DNA from: DASYTH01 sp035762905 | GTDB lineage: Bacteria; Actinomycetota; Actinomycetes; Mycobacteriales; Pseudonocardiaceae | Direction of reading: 5' to 3' | Length of the DNA stretch: 64,000 nt | Assembly: GCF_035762905.1 (NCBI RefSeq) | Contig: NZ_DASUCC010000131.1 | Location: 89,488 to 153,487 of the forward strand | Notes under the pieces: model-generated | Told to the model about the DNA's origin: nothing | What the model saw: the letters and a program-made list of their open reading frames with translations, nothing else | Database searches by the model: none | Shown: one piece after another, positions 30,707 to 39,363 of the stretch | Position numbering within the stretch: position 1 is the stretch's first letter | Layout of the letters: every line of letters begins with the position of its first letter | Made by a program: the position numbers and the translations under genes

Positions 30707-30775
30707 TGAGTAGACATGCCTGCCGGGCGGATACGACCATGTGTCGCACACAGTCGAGCAACGAGGTGATCGCCC

Positions 30776-31624
30776 ATGCCGCGAGGTAACAGTCCCACGG
30801 TCCGTCGCCGGCGGCTGGCCAGTGAGCTGCGCCGGCTCCGCGAGGCCGCGAAGCTCACCATCGACGAGGTGGGCGAGAAGCTGGAGTGCTCGGCGTCGAA
30901 GATCAGTCGCATTGAGACTGGCCACGTGGGAGTGACCCCACGCGACGTGCGGGACATGCTCGAGCTGTACGCGTTGCCCGAGGACGAGCGCGAGGCCCTG
31001 GTACAACTGGCCAGGGAGGCGCGCAAGAAGGGCTGGTGGCATGCGTTCAACGAGGTGTTCACCGGAGCCTTCGTCGGTCTCGAGTCGGACGCTTCGTCGC
31101 TGCGCACCTACCAGTCGTTACTTGTTCCTGGTCTACTCCAGACCGAGGACTACACCCGCGCGGTGATCAAGGCGATCGCCCCGGACTACAGCGAGGAGAC
31201 CGTGGAGCGCCGGGTGACCGCCCGGCAGAGCAGGCAGACGCTGCTCACCGACGCGCAGCCGCCGGAGTTCTGGGTGATCATGGATGAGGCCGTGCTGCAC
31301 CGGACCGTCGGTGGTCCAGACATCATGCGCGGGCAACTGCGCCGGTTGCTCGAAACCGCCCAGCTTCCGCACGTCACCCTCCAGGTGTTGCCGTTCGAGG
31401 CGGGCGCGCACGCCGGCATGGAGGGACCGTTTATGATCCTGGGTTTTCCAGAGCAGGCAGACCCCGATGTCGTGTATGTGGAGAACACCACATCCGGGTC
31501 CTATTTGGAGGAGCCCCCCGACGTCCATCGGTATACGTTGATGTTCGACCACCTGCGAGCCACGGCTCTCAAGCCGGCGGACACACTGCTGATGGTCAAG
31601 CAAGCGGCCGAACGGCTGACCTAA
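30776..31624 (+). CDS. XRE-family regulator with DUF5753 domain
   Basis: A 282-residue cytoplasmic regulator: N-terminal HTH_31/XRE domain (residues ~12-68, LREAAKLTIDEVGEKLECSASKISRIE) and a DUF5753 domain (~95-275, LVPGLLQTEDYTRAVI, FWVIMDEAVLHR, LQVLPFEAGAH). Such proteins occur in many copies in actinobacteria, next to a DUF397 gene, and some control development. The ATG follows CGAGGTGATC. The DUF397 gene lies 21 bp downstream. Confidence 0.93.
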   Translation: MPRGNSPTVRRRRLASELRRLREAAKLTIDEVGEKLECSASKISRIETGHVGVTPRDVRDMLELYALPEDEREALVQLAREARKKGWWHAFNEVFTGAFVGLESDASSLRTYQSLLVPGLLQTEDYTRAVIKAIAPDYSEETVERRVTARQSRQTLLTDAQPPEFWVIMDEAVLHRTVGGPDIMRGQLRRLLETAQLPHVTLQVLPFEAGAHAGMEGPFMILGFPEQADPDVVYVENTTSGSYLEEPPDVHRYTLMFDHLRATALKPADTLLMVKQAAERLT

Positions 31625-31645
31625 TTGGAATGAAGGGAGCGGGGC

Positions 31646-31855
31646 GTGACCGTTTCTGACCTCGAAAGCGCCAGGTGGCGGAAGAGCAGCCGCAGTGGTG
31701 CGGGTAACGACTGCGTCGAGCTCGTCGTGGGCAGAAGCGGCGCAGCGGTGCGGGACTCCAAGAACCCCGAGGCTGGCCGTCTGGCGTTCGCAACGCCGGG
31801 CTGGCAGTCGTTTCTTGGCGTCGTCAAGGACGAGGGGCATCACGACAGCCGCTGA
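31646..31855 (+). CDS. DUF397 protein
   Basis: A 69-residue protein of the DUF397 family: ARWRKSSRSGAGNDCVELV, VRDSKNPE and W-x-x-F near the end are diagnostic. It is the usual small partner of XRE-DUF5753 regulators and may antagonise or assist them. GTG start with AAGGGAG upstream. Confidence 0.92.
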   Translation: MTVSDLESARWRKSSRSGAGNDCVELVVGRSGAAVRDSKNPEAGRLAFATPGWQSFLGVVKDEGHHDSR

Positions 31856-31902
31856 GCGGCGCGCGTAGCTGCGCCGTCGAAACACCGACCAGGCGCGAAA
31901 CC

Positions 31903-31940
31903 CGGACCGCGACACCACGTACCTGAGGTGTCGCGGTCCG
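31903..31940 (+). terminator. Perfect hairpin after the DUF397 gene
   Basis: A 14-bp perfect stem (cggaccgcgacacc / ggtgtcgcggtccg) with a 10-nt loop, 47 bp after the DUF397 stop. It probably ends the XRE-DUF397 transcript. Confidence 0.6.
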
Positions 31941-32053
31941 TGGCGTGTAAGGGGTCTTACCCGCCGGGTGTGCGTGATCCTCCGATGCCCGGACGACGCC
32001 CTCAGGACGAACCTCAGTGTCGGCAACGAACGACGACATACGAGGTGATCGAG

Positions 32054-32233
32054 ATGGTGTGGAGCCCCGAACTGGTACGGGCAGAGGTCGACCGGCGGCA
32101 CGAAGCCGCCCGCAACCACGCGTTCGTCCGGCAGCTGCGTGAATCCCGCGGCACCCGGCCGTCCTGGTGGCGGCGGCTGCGCCCGCATCAGGAGCCGGAC
32201 AAGGACAACGTCGAGACGGACCCGGCGGCCTGA
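32054..32233 (+). CDS. Small basic hypothetical protein
   Basis: A 59-residue protein beginning MVWSPELVRAEVDRRHEAA, with a Trp/Arg-rich middle (PSWWRRLRP) and an acidic tail. The ATG at 32054 has the same cgaggtgatcgag leader as the XRE gene, which supports translation. The gene ends 12 bp before the first LAL regulator and may be co-transcribed with it. Function unknown. Confidence 0.55.
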   Translation: MVWSPELVRAEVDRRHEAARNHAFVRQLRESRGTRPSWWRRLRPHQEPDKDNVETDPAA

Positions 32234-32245
32234 CGGTGTGACACC

Positions 32246-35200
32246 ATGCTGGACATGCCGCGCCTCGGGTCCGGAATACCGCTGGTGGCTCGTGGCCGGG
32301 AACTGGACCGGCTGCGGGCCGCCTTCGAACAGGCCGCGGCCGGTTCCGCGGCCGCGGTGCTGATCGCCGGGGACGCGGGCGTCGGCAAGACCCGGATCAC
32401 CGAGGAGCTGACCGGGCTGGCCAGGGACGCCGGCGCGCTGGTGCTCACCGGGCGGTGCCTGGACGCCACCGAGACCGGCCTGGCCTACCTGCCGTTCGCC
32501 GAGGCGTTGAGCCAGGTTCCGGACCGGGACCGGGCGGTCGCCGGGCATCCCCGGCTGGCCTCGCTGTTTCCGGAGCTGGCCCTGCCGGACTCGCCGTTGC
32601 CCGGCACGCTGGTCACCGGCCTGCCGCTGCCCACCGGCGCGGGCGGGCCGCGCGGTGCGGCCCGGCCGGAGCAGGACGTGGGCCAGTTGCAGCTGTTCGA
32701 CGCGGTGCACGGGTTGCTCGGCGAACTGACCGGGCAGCGCCCGGTGCTGCTGGTGCTTGAGGACCTGCACTGGGCGGACGGGTCGACCAGGCGGCTGCTG
32801 TCGTTCCTGTGCGCCCGGCTGCGCGGGCAACGGCTGCTGCTGATCGGCACCTACCGCGGCGACGACCTGCATCGCCGGCACCCGCTGCGCCCGCTGCTCG
32901 CCGAACTGGTCCGGCTGGCCGCGGTGCAGCGGATGGAGCTGGCGCCGTTCGGCGAGGCCGAGGCCCGGGAGTTCGTGGTGGCGTTGGCCGAGGACCGGCT
33001 GCCGGACGAGGCGGTGCGCGCGGTCGCGACCCGATCCGAGGGCAACGCGTTCTTCGCCGAGGAGCTGCTCGCTGCCTACGACGCGCACCGCGGTGGCCTG
33101 CCGGCGACCCTGGTGGACGTGCTGCTGACCAGGACCGAGCGGCTCGGCCCCGGCGCGGCGCAGGTGGTCCGGGTGGCCTCGGTGGCCGGTCGCCGGGTGC
33201 CGCACCCCCGGCTGCGCGCGGTGGCCGGGCTCTCCGACGCCGAGCTGGAGGAGGCGCTGCGCGAGGCCGTGCAGCACCACATCCTGGTGCCGGCTGCCGG
33301 GGAGGTGTACGCGTTCCGGCACGCGCTGCTGCGCGAGGCGGTGTACGGCGACCTGCTGCCCGGCGAGCGGGTCCGGCTGCACGCCGGCTACGCGCGGCTG
33401 CTCGCCGCCGAGCCGGACGGCCGCGGCGTGGCCGCCGCCCTCGCGCACCACAGCCGGGAGAGCCACGCGCTGCCGGCCGCGCTGGCCGCATCGGTGACCG
33501 CGGCCGAGGAGGCCAACCGCCTCGGCGCCCCGGCCGAGGCGCTCGAGCACGTGGAGCGCGCGCTCGACCTGTGGCACGTGGTGCCGGCGGCGGACCGGCC
33601 GGCCGGGACCGACGAGCTGACCCTGCTGCGCCGGGCATCGTGGTTCGCCGGCACCTCCGGCGATCCCGAGCGCTCGGTGGCGTTCGCCCGGTCCGCCGTG
33701 CGTCGGGCCGAGGAGGCGGCCGATCCGGAGGTGACCGCCGAGGCGCTGCGCCGGCTGGCCAAGGCGCTGTCCGCATTGGACGGCAAGGAGGACGAGGCCA
33801 CCGGGGTGATCCGGCGGGCCTGGGAGCTGATCAAGGACTGCCCGCCGAGCTACGTCAAGGCCTGGGTGCTCGCCGTGTACGCGGTGATCGAGCGCTGCGC
33901 CGACCGGTCCGACACCGCGCGGGAGTGGGCCGAGTTGGCCGTGCGCACCGCCCGGGCGGCCGACGCGCCGGGCCCGGAGGCGGACGCGCTGACCACGCTG
34001 GCCGCCCTCGATGAAACCGCCGGGCTGGTCGAGCAGAGCCGCACGCTGCTGGTCGAGGCCATGCATCGGGCGATGGCGGCCGGCGCGCTGACCACCGAGC
34101 TGCGCGCCCGGCACTACCTGGGGATCAACCGCTACGAGCAGGGCCTGCTCGACGAGGCGGTCCGGGTGGTCGACGAGGGTGTCGAGCGGGCCGCGGGCAC
34201 CGGGCTGACCTGGAGCGGGTACGGGCTGGAGTTGCGGGTGATGCAGGTGGTCACCCGGTACGTGACCGGCGACTGGGACGGCGCGCAGGCCGCGGCCGAG
34301 CCGCCCGGACATCGGGTGTCCAGCACGGTTTCCGCCCGGCTGGCCGCGGCCGGCGCCCAGGTGCTGGTCGCGCGCGGGGCGCACGCCGAGGCCGCCCGGC
34401 TGGTCACCGAGCTGCGCCCGGAGTGGCCCCGGGACCTGATGATCGCGTTCACCATGGGCTGGGTCGGCGCGGAGCTGGCGTGCTGGCAGGGCAGGCCGGA
34501 ACAGGGCATTGCCACCGTCGACGCCGCGCTCGGCCATGCCGGCGGGTTGATGGCCGGCATCCGGCTGGGCGCGGTCGGGGTGGCCGCGGCCGCCGACGCC
34601 GCAGCGCGGGCCACCGCCCGGCGCGACCCGGACGCGGCCGCGGCCGCGCGGACGCGCGGCGAGGAGTTCGCCGGGATCGCCCGGCGCACGGCCACCGGGC
34701 TGCCGCGGACCGGGAAGCTCGGGCCCGAGGGACGGGCCTGGCTGGCCCGGGCCGAGGCCGAGGCGAGCCGACTGTCCGGGCCGGGCGACCCGGCGCTGTG
34801 GCAGGCGGCGGTCGAGGCGTTCGACTACGGGGCGGGCTACGAGCTGGCGGTGTGCCGGTGGCGGCTGGCCGGGGCGTTGCTCGCGGCGCAGCGGCGCGAC
34901 GAGGCCGCGGCGGAGCTGCGCGCGGCGCACGAGACGGCGGTGCGGCTCGGTGCCCGCCCGCTGCGCGACGCGGTGCGCCGGCTGGCCCGGCGGGCCCGCG
35001 TCACGCTGACGACCGACGAGAGCCCGGCGCGGGAGGTCGTCGACCCGTTCACGCCGCGGGAGCGGGCGGTGATCGCCCAGGTCGCACTCGGCCTGACCAA
35101 CCGGGCGATCGGCGCAGAGCTGTTCATCAGTGAGAAGACCGTGAGCGTGCACCTGTCCCGGATCATGGCCAAGCTGGGCGCCGGCAACCGGGCCGAGGCG

Positions 35201-35254
35201 GTGGCGATCGCCCACGAGCGGGGGCTGCTCGAGCAGCCGGTGCCGGCGCCCTGA
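32246..35254 (+). CDS. LAL-type regulator 1 (AAA ATPase plus LuxR HTH)
   Basis: A 1002-residue cytoplasmic regulator of the large ATP-binding LuxR family. Walker A GDAGVGKT is at 42-49, Walker B with LLVLEDLHWAD near 167-177, a long TPR-like helical middle, and a C-terminal LuxR HTH (FTPRERAVIAQVALGLTNRA, then EKTVSVHLSRIMAKLG). It is paralogous over its whole length to the next gene (roughly two thirds identical by eye), so the pair arose by tandem duplication. It stands upstream of the eCIS locus and is a candidate activator of it. Confidence 0.93.
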   Translation: MLDMPRLGSGIPLVARGRELDRLRAAFEQAAAGSAAAVLIAGDAGVGKTRITEELTGLARDAGALVLTGRCLDATETGLAYLPFAEALSQVPDRDRAVAGHPRLASLFPELALPDSPLPGTLVTGLPLPTGAGGPRGAARPEQDVGQLQLFDAVHGLLGELTGQRPVLLVLEDLHWADGSTRRLLSFLCARLRGQRLLLIGTYRGDDLHRRHPLRPLLAELVRLAAVQRMELAPFGEAEAREFVVALAEDRLPDEAVRAVATRSEGNAFFAEELLAAYDAHRGGLPATLVDVLLTRTERLGPGAAQVVRVASVAGRRVPHPRLRAVAGLSDAELEEALREAVQHHILVPAAGEVYAFRHALLREAVYGDLLPGERVRLHAGYARLLAAEPDGRGVAAALAHHSRESHALPAALAASVTAAEEANRLGAPAEALEHVERALDLWHVVPAADRPAGTDELTLLRRASWFAGTSGDPERSVAFARSAVRRAEEAADPEVTAEALRRLAKALSALDGKEDEATGVIRRAWELIKDCPPSYVKAWVLAVYAVIERCADRSDTAREWAELAVRTARAADAPGPEADALTTLAALDETAGLVEQSRTLLVEAMHRAMAAGALTTELRARHYLGINRYEQGLLDEAVRVVDEGVERAAGTGLTWSGYGLELRVMQVVTRYVTGDWDGAQAAAEPPGHRVSSTVSARLAAAGAQVLVARGAHAEAARLVTELRPEWPRDLMIAFTMGWVGAELACWQGRPEQGIATVDAALGHAGGLMAGIRLGAVGVAAAADAAARATARRDPDAAAAARTRGEEFAGIARRTATGLPRTGKLGPEGRAWLARAEAEASRLSGPGDPALWQAAVEAFDYGAGYELAVCRWRLAGALLAAQRRDEAAAELRAAHETAVRLGARPLRDAVRRLARRARVTLTTDESPAREVVDPFTPRERAVIAQVALGLTNRAIGAELFISEKTVSVHLSRIMAKLGAGNRAEAVAIAHERGLLEQPVPAP

Positions 35255-35289
35255 TTTCGGCTCAGAGTTTGTCGGTCCCGCCCCGTACC

Positions 35290-38200
35290 ATGCCGGACGT
35301 GCCACGCCTGGGGTCTGGGATTCCGCTGATGGCGCGCGACCGGGAGCTGGACCGGCTGCGCGCCGCCTTCGACCGCGCCGCGGCCGGGACCGCCGCCGCG
35401 GTTCTGGTGGCCGGTGACGCCGGGGTGGGCAAGACCCGGCTCACCGAGGAGCTGGCCGGGACCGCTCGCGCGGCCGGTGCCCTGGTGCTGGCCGGCCGGT
35501 GCCTGGACGCTGGCGAGACCGGCCTGCCCTACCTGCCGTTCGCCGAGGCGCTCGGCCAGGCCGGGGACCTGCTCCCGGCCGGCCTGCCGGTCCGGCCGGC
35601 GCTGGCCCGGCTGCTGCCCGGGTACGCCGTGCCCGCGGTCGCCGACCCGGGCCGGCTCGCGCCCGAGTTGATCCCCGCCAACTGGCCGGGCGCCGGCCGG
35701 GAGTCCCGGCCCGAGCAGGACATCGGTCAGCTGCAGCTGTTCGACGCGGTGCACGGGCTGCTCGAGGATCTCGCCGGGCAGGGTCCGGTGCTGCTGGTCC
35801 TTGAAGACCTGCATTGGGCCGACGGGTCGACCCGGGGCCTGCTGTCGTTCCTGCTCGCCCGGCTGCGCACGCAGCGGCTGCTCGTGGTCGGCACCTATCG
35901 CGGCGACGACCTGACCCGGCGGCACCCGCTGCGTGGGCTGCTCGCCGAGCTGGTCCGGCTGCCCGCGGTGGAACGGCTGGAGCTCGAGCCGTTCGGCTCG
36001 GCGGCGTCCCACGAGTTCGTCCTGGCACTGGCCGAGGAAGGGCTGTCGGACGACGTGGTCCGCGAGGTCGCCGGGCGCTCCGAGGGCAACGCGTTCTTCG
36101 CCGAGGAGTTGCTCGCCGCCTACGCCGAGTACGGCGGTGGTGGCCTGCCGGCGACCCTGGTGGACGTCCTGCTGGCCCGGGTGGAACGGCTCGGCGAGGC
36201 GGCTCAGCAGGTGGTCCGGGTGGCCTCGGTGGCCGGCCGCGAGGTGCCGCACGCCCGGCTGCACGCCGTCGCCGGACTGTCCGATGTGGACCTCGAGGAG
36301 GCGCTGCGCGAGGCGATCCAGCACCATGTCCTTGTCGTCGTGGGAGATTGGGCGGTCTACTCGTTCCGCCATGCGCTGCTGCGCGAGGCGGTGTACGGGG
36401 ATCTGTTACCCGGCGAGCGGGTCCGGCTGCACGCCGCGTACGCCGAGGCGTTCGCCGCCGAGCAGGGCAGCCGGGGTGCCGCCGCCGCGCTGGCCCACCA
36501 CAGCATGGAAAGCCACGCCATGCCGCGCGCGCTGGCCGCGTCGGTGGCGGCCGCCGAGGAGGCCGAGCGGCTCGGGGCGCCGGCCGAGTCGCTGCGGCAC
36601 CTGGAGCGGGCGCTGCGGTTGTGGGACGCGGTCGCGCCGGACGAGCATCCGTCCGATGTGGACGAGCTGACCCTGCTGCGTCGTGCGCTGTGGGTGGCCG
36701 GCACCTCGGGCGAGCCCGAGCGGGCGATCGCCTACGCGCGCTCCGCGGTGAAACTGGCCGACCAGCGGCAGGACCCCGAGTTACAGGCCCGGCTGCGCCG
36801 CCGGCTGGCCCAGGCGCTGTACATCCTGGACGGTCGGCAGGCCGAGGCCCGCGAGGTGATCGAACGGGCCTGGACCCTGGTCGCCGACCGGCCGGCCAGC
36901 GATGTGCGGGCCTGGGTGCTCGCCGTGTACGCCACGATCCTGCGCACCACCGGGGCCTGGGACACCGCGCGGGAACGCGCTGAGCTGGCCGTGTCCGACG
37001 CCCGGGCGGTGTCCGCGGCGGCGGCCGAGGCCGACGCGCTCACCACGCTGGCCGTGCTCGCCGAGGGCACCGGCCGGATCGAGGAGGCCCGTGAGCGGCT
37101 GGTGGCGGCCCGGCAGAAGGCGCTCGAGGCGGGTGCGCTGCAGGTCGAGTTGCGCGCCTGGTTCATGCTCGCGATCAACCGTTACGAGCAGGGTCTGCTG
37201 GATGAGGCCGCGCGGGTGCTGAACGCCGGCGTGGAGCGGGCCAAGGCCACCGGGATGGCCTGGAGCACCTACGGGCTGGAGCTGCGGGTGCTGCAGGTGA
37301 TCAGCCGGTACGTGGCCGGCGATTGGGCCGGCAGCGAGGCCGCGGCCGAACCGCCGGGACACCGGGTGTCCGGCACGGTCTCGGCCCGGCTGACCGCGGC
37401 CGGTGCGCCGCTCGTGGTCGCCCGCGGCCGGTTCGCCGAGGCCGAGCGGATGCTCGCCGACCTGCGCGGGGAGCGGCACCGGGACCTGCAGATCGCGGTG
37501 CTGACCGGCGCCGCCGGGGCGGAGTTGGCGTGCTGGCGGGGCCGGCCGGAGCGGGCCGTCGAGTGGATCAAGGAGACGCTCGAGTCCGCCGAACAGGTCG
37601 GCGGGCAGTGGCTGCTTGCCGGGATCAGGCTGGCCGCGCTCGGTGTCGCCGCGCACGCCGACGTGGTGGAGCGGGCCACCGTCCGCCGGGATCCCGAGGC
37701 CGCCAAGGCCGCCGTGGAGCAGGGCGATGCGTTGGCCGAGCACGCCCGCAAGACCGCCGCCCTCGGCGTGCCGCGCACCGGCACCCTGGGGCTGGAGGGT
37801 CGCGCCTGGCTGGCCCGCGCGCTGGCCGAGGCCAGCCGGCTGCGCGGCCACGGCGACCCGGACCTGTGGACGGCCGCCGTCGACGCCTTCGACTATGGCG
37901 CCGGCTACGACCGGGCACTCTGCCAACTGCGCCTGGCCGAGGCGCTGCTCGCGGTCGATCGGCGGGACGACGCCGCCGCGGCGCTGCGCGCCGCCGACGA
38001 GGTCGCCACCCGCCTCGACGCCCGCCCGCTGCGCGACGCCCTGCGCCGCCTGGCCAAGCGCGCCCGGATCACCCTCGGCGACCCCGTCGCCGTCCGGGAC
38101 GCCGTCGACCCGTTCACCCCCCGCGAACGCGCGGTTCTGCATCTGGTCGCCCTCGGCCGCACCAACCGCCAGGTCGGCGACGAACTCTTCATCAGCGAGA

Positions 38201-38322
38201 AGACCGTCAGCGTCCATCTCACCCGCATCATGGCCAAACTCGGCGCCGCCCGCCGCGCCGAAGCCGTCGCCATCGCCCTCGAACGCGGCCTCCTCAGCAC
38301 CCCCGCCGACAACGCGCCCTGA
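35290..38322 (+). CDS. LAL-type regulator 2 (AAA ATPase plus LuxR HTH)
   Basis: A 1010-residue paralogue of the preceding gene with the same order: Walker A GDAGVGKT at 42-49, Walker B LLVLEDLHWADG, helical repeats, LuxR HTH at the C terminus (TVSVHLTRIMAKLGAARRAE). The ATG at 35290 aligns exactly with the first residues of regulator 1 (M-x-D-x-PRLGSG), so I prefer it to an in-frame codon at 35269. It is the last gene before the repeat field that precedes the eCIS locus. Confidence 0.93.
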   Translation: MPDVPRLGSGIPLMARDRELDRLRAAFDRAAAGTAAAVLVAGDAGVGKTRLTEELAGTARAAGALVLAGRCLDAGETGLPYLPFAEALGQAGDLLPAGLPVRPALARLLPGYAVPAVADPGRLAPELIPANWPGAGRESRPEQDIGQLQLFDAVHGLLEDLAGQGPVLLVLEDLHWADGSTRGLLSFLLARLRTQRLLVVGTYRGDDLTRRHPLRGLLAELVRLPAVERLELEPFGSAASHEFVLALAEEGLSDDVVREVAGRSEGNAFFAEELLAAYAEYGGGGLPATLVDVLLARVERLGEAAQQVVRVASVAGREVPHARLHAVAGLSDVDLEEALREAIQHHVLVVVGDWAVYSFRHALLREAVYGDLLPGERVRLHAAYAEAFAAEQGSRGAAAALAHHSMESHAMPRALAASVAAAEEAERLGAPAESLRHLERALRLWDAVAPDEHPSDVDELTLLRRALWVAGTSGEPERAIAYARSAVKLADQRQDPELQARLRRRLAQALYILDGRQAEAREVIERAWTLVADRPASDVRAWVLAVYATILRTTGAWDTARERAELAVSDARAVSAAAAEADALTTLAVLAEGTGRIEEARERLVAARQKALEAGALQVELRAWFMLAINRYEQGLLDEAARVLNAGVERAKATGMAWSTYGLELRVLQVISRYVAGDWAGSEAAAEPPGHRVSGTVSARLTAAGAPLVVARGRFAEAERMLADLRGERHRDLQIAVLTGAAGAELACWRGRPERAVEWIKETLESAEQVGGQWLLAGIRLAALGVAAHADVVERATVRRDPEAAKAAVEQGDALAEHARKTAALGVPRTGTLGLEGRAWLARALAEASRLRGHGDPDLWTAAVDAFDYGAGYDRALCQLRLAEALLAVDRRDDAAAALRAADEVATRLDARPLRDALRRLAKRARITLGDPVAVRDAVDPFTPRERAVLHLVALGRTNRQVGDELFISEKTVSVHLTRIMAKLGAARRAEAVAIALERGLLSTPADNAP

Positions 38323-38480
38323 CCTCGCGCCCCCACCCGGACGACCCTTCGGCGAGTCCCCGGCTGGGTGCCGCGAAGTCCCCGGTTGGGAACCGGCGAG
38401 TCCTCGGCTGGGAACCGGCGAGTCCTCGGTTGGGAACCGGAATCCGGAATCGGGGCGGGGAGCCGGGCCCGGCTTCGCCG

Positions 38481-38572
38481 GGCCGGGGCTGCGGCTCTGC
38501 GAGGCATCTCGCCGGTCCGAGGTGGTGGCTCAATGTTCCGGATCGGGGACTCGCCGAAGGAAAGCCCGAATC
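38481..38572 (+). repeat. ~95-bp repeat module, copy 1
   Basis: It runs from ggccggggctgcggctct through gaggcatctc, gaggtggtggctcaatgttc and a cggggactcgccgaaggaaa end. It matches 38716-38810 and 39074-39170 directly and 57560-57652 in inverted orientation. Confidence 0.85.
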
Positions 38573-38657
38573 GTTCGGCGAGTCCTCGGTTGGGAACCGG
38601 CGAGTCCTCGGTTGGGGGCCGGGGAGTCCTCGATGGGGAACCGGAAACCGGAATCGG

Positions 38658-38687
38658 CCCGGCGAAGCCGGGCCCGGCTTCGCCGGG
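38658..38687. repeat. 30-bp perfect palindrome inside the repeat field
   Basis: cccggcgaagccggg is followed directly by its reverse complement cccggcttcgccggg. Related GC-rich palindromes recur near 38461, 39014 and 57680. Confidence 0.8.
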
Positions 38688-38715
38688 CGCCTGCGGCGCC
38701 CGGCGAAGCGGGCGC

Positions 38716-38810
38716 CGGGCCGGGGCTGCGGCTCCTCGAGGCATCTCACCGGTCCTGAGGTGGTGCCTCAGTGACCCGGAAGTGGGAACGCGCCGAAGGA
38801 AAGCCCGAAT
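38716..38810 (+). repeat. ~95-bp repeat module, copy 2
   Basis: Same module as copy 1, with ctcctcgaggcatctcaccg and a diverged central part (gtgcctcagtgacccggaag). Confidence 0.85.
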
Positions 38811-39073
38811 ACTTCGGCGAGTCCCCGGTTGCGGCCCGGCGAGTCCCCCGGTTGGGACCGGCGAGTCCCCGGACAACCGTCGGCGAGTCCCCGGTTGGGA
38901 ACCGACGAGTCCCTGGCTGGGGCAGGCGAATCCCCGGTTGGGAACCGGCGAGTCCTCGGCTGGGGGCCGGCGAGTCCTCGATTGGGAATCGGAAACCGGA
39001 ATTGGGCCGGCGAAGCCGTGCGCCGGCTTCGCCGGGCGCCTGCGGCGCCCGGCGCCGCGGACGTCGGGCATGA

Positions 39074-39170
39074 CCGGGCCGGGGCTGCGGCTCCTCGAGG
39101 CATCTCACCGGTCCTGAGGTGGTGACTCAATGTTCCGAAACGGGGACTCGCCGAAGGAAAGCCTGAACAT
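39074..39170 (+). repeat. ~95-bp repeat module, copy 3
   Basis: Same module, with ctcctcgaggcatctcaccg and ggtgactcaatgttccgaaa; it is the copy closest to the inverted copy at 57560-57652. Confidence 0.85.
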
Positions 39171-39363
39171 GTCGGCGAGTCGCCGGTTGGGTGCCGGTGA
39201 GTCGACGGTTCCGATCGTGGGTGCGGCGCGATGTGGCTAAGGGCGGAACCGGGGCCGGGGGTGGGGGAGTCGTGCTCGGCTTCGCCGGGTGCCGCAGGCG
39301 CCCGGCGAAAGTGGAGCCGGGCTTTGCCCGGCGGCCCCCGGGAGCCGGGCCGTGACGTTCGGG

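Larger units (their letters stand above)
38340..39350. repeat. Mosaic repeat field left of the eCIS locus
   Basis: About 1 kb without a credible gene. It is built from three modules: many copies of a ~21-bp ggcgagtcctcggttgggaa unit, GC-rich palindromic segments around cccggcgaagccggg / cccggcttcgccggg, and three copies of a ~95-bp module (listed separately). Open frames cross it in all directions but encode only repeats such as GESSAGNRRVLG, so I read it as non-coding. The same modules occur inverted at 57233-57914. Confidence 0.85.

Noticed and set aside
31133..35305. A 1390-codon minus-strand open frame across the LAL regulator 1 gene
   Set aside because: It lies antisense to a clear LuxR/ATPase gene, with a Pro/Arg/Gly-rich translation lacking domains.
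32246..38322. LAL ATPases as the missing Afp15-type AAA+ ATPase
   Set aside because: Both end in a LuxR HTH and have the helical-repeat middle of STAND/LAL regulators, unlike the short AAA+ proteins of eCIS.
38323..39330. Coding frames such as GESSAGNRR-type repeats through the left repeat field
   Set aside because: All frames and both strands read similar repetitive peptides, which reflects DNA repeats; no start with a ribosome-binding site is evident.
38340..39350. Insertion sequence or transposon at the left repeat field
   Set aside because: No transposase frame, terminal inverted repeats or target duplications can be seen; only small modular repeats.
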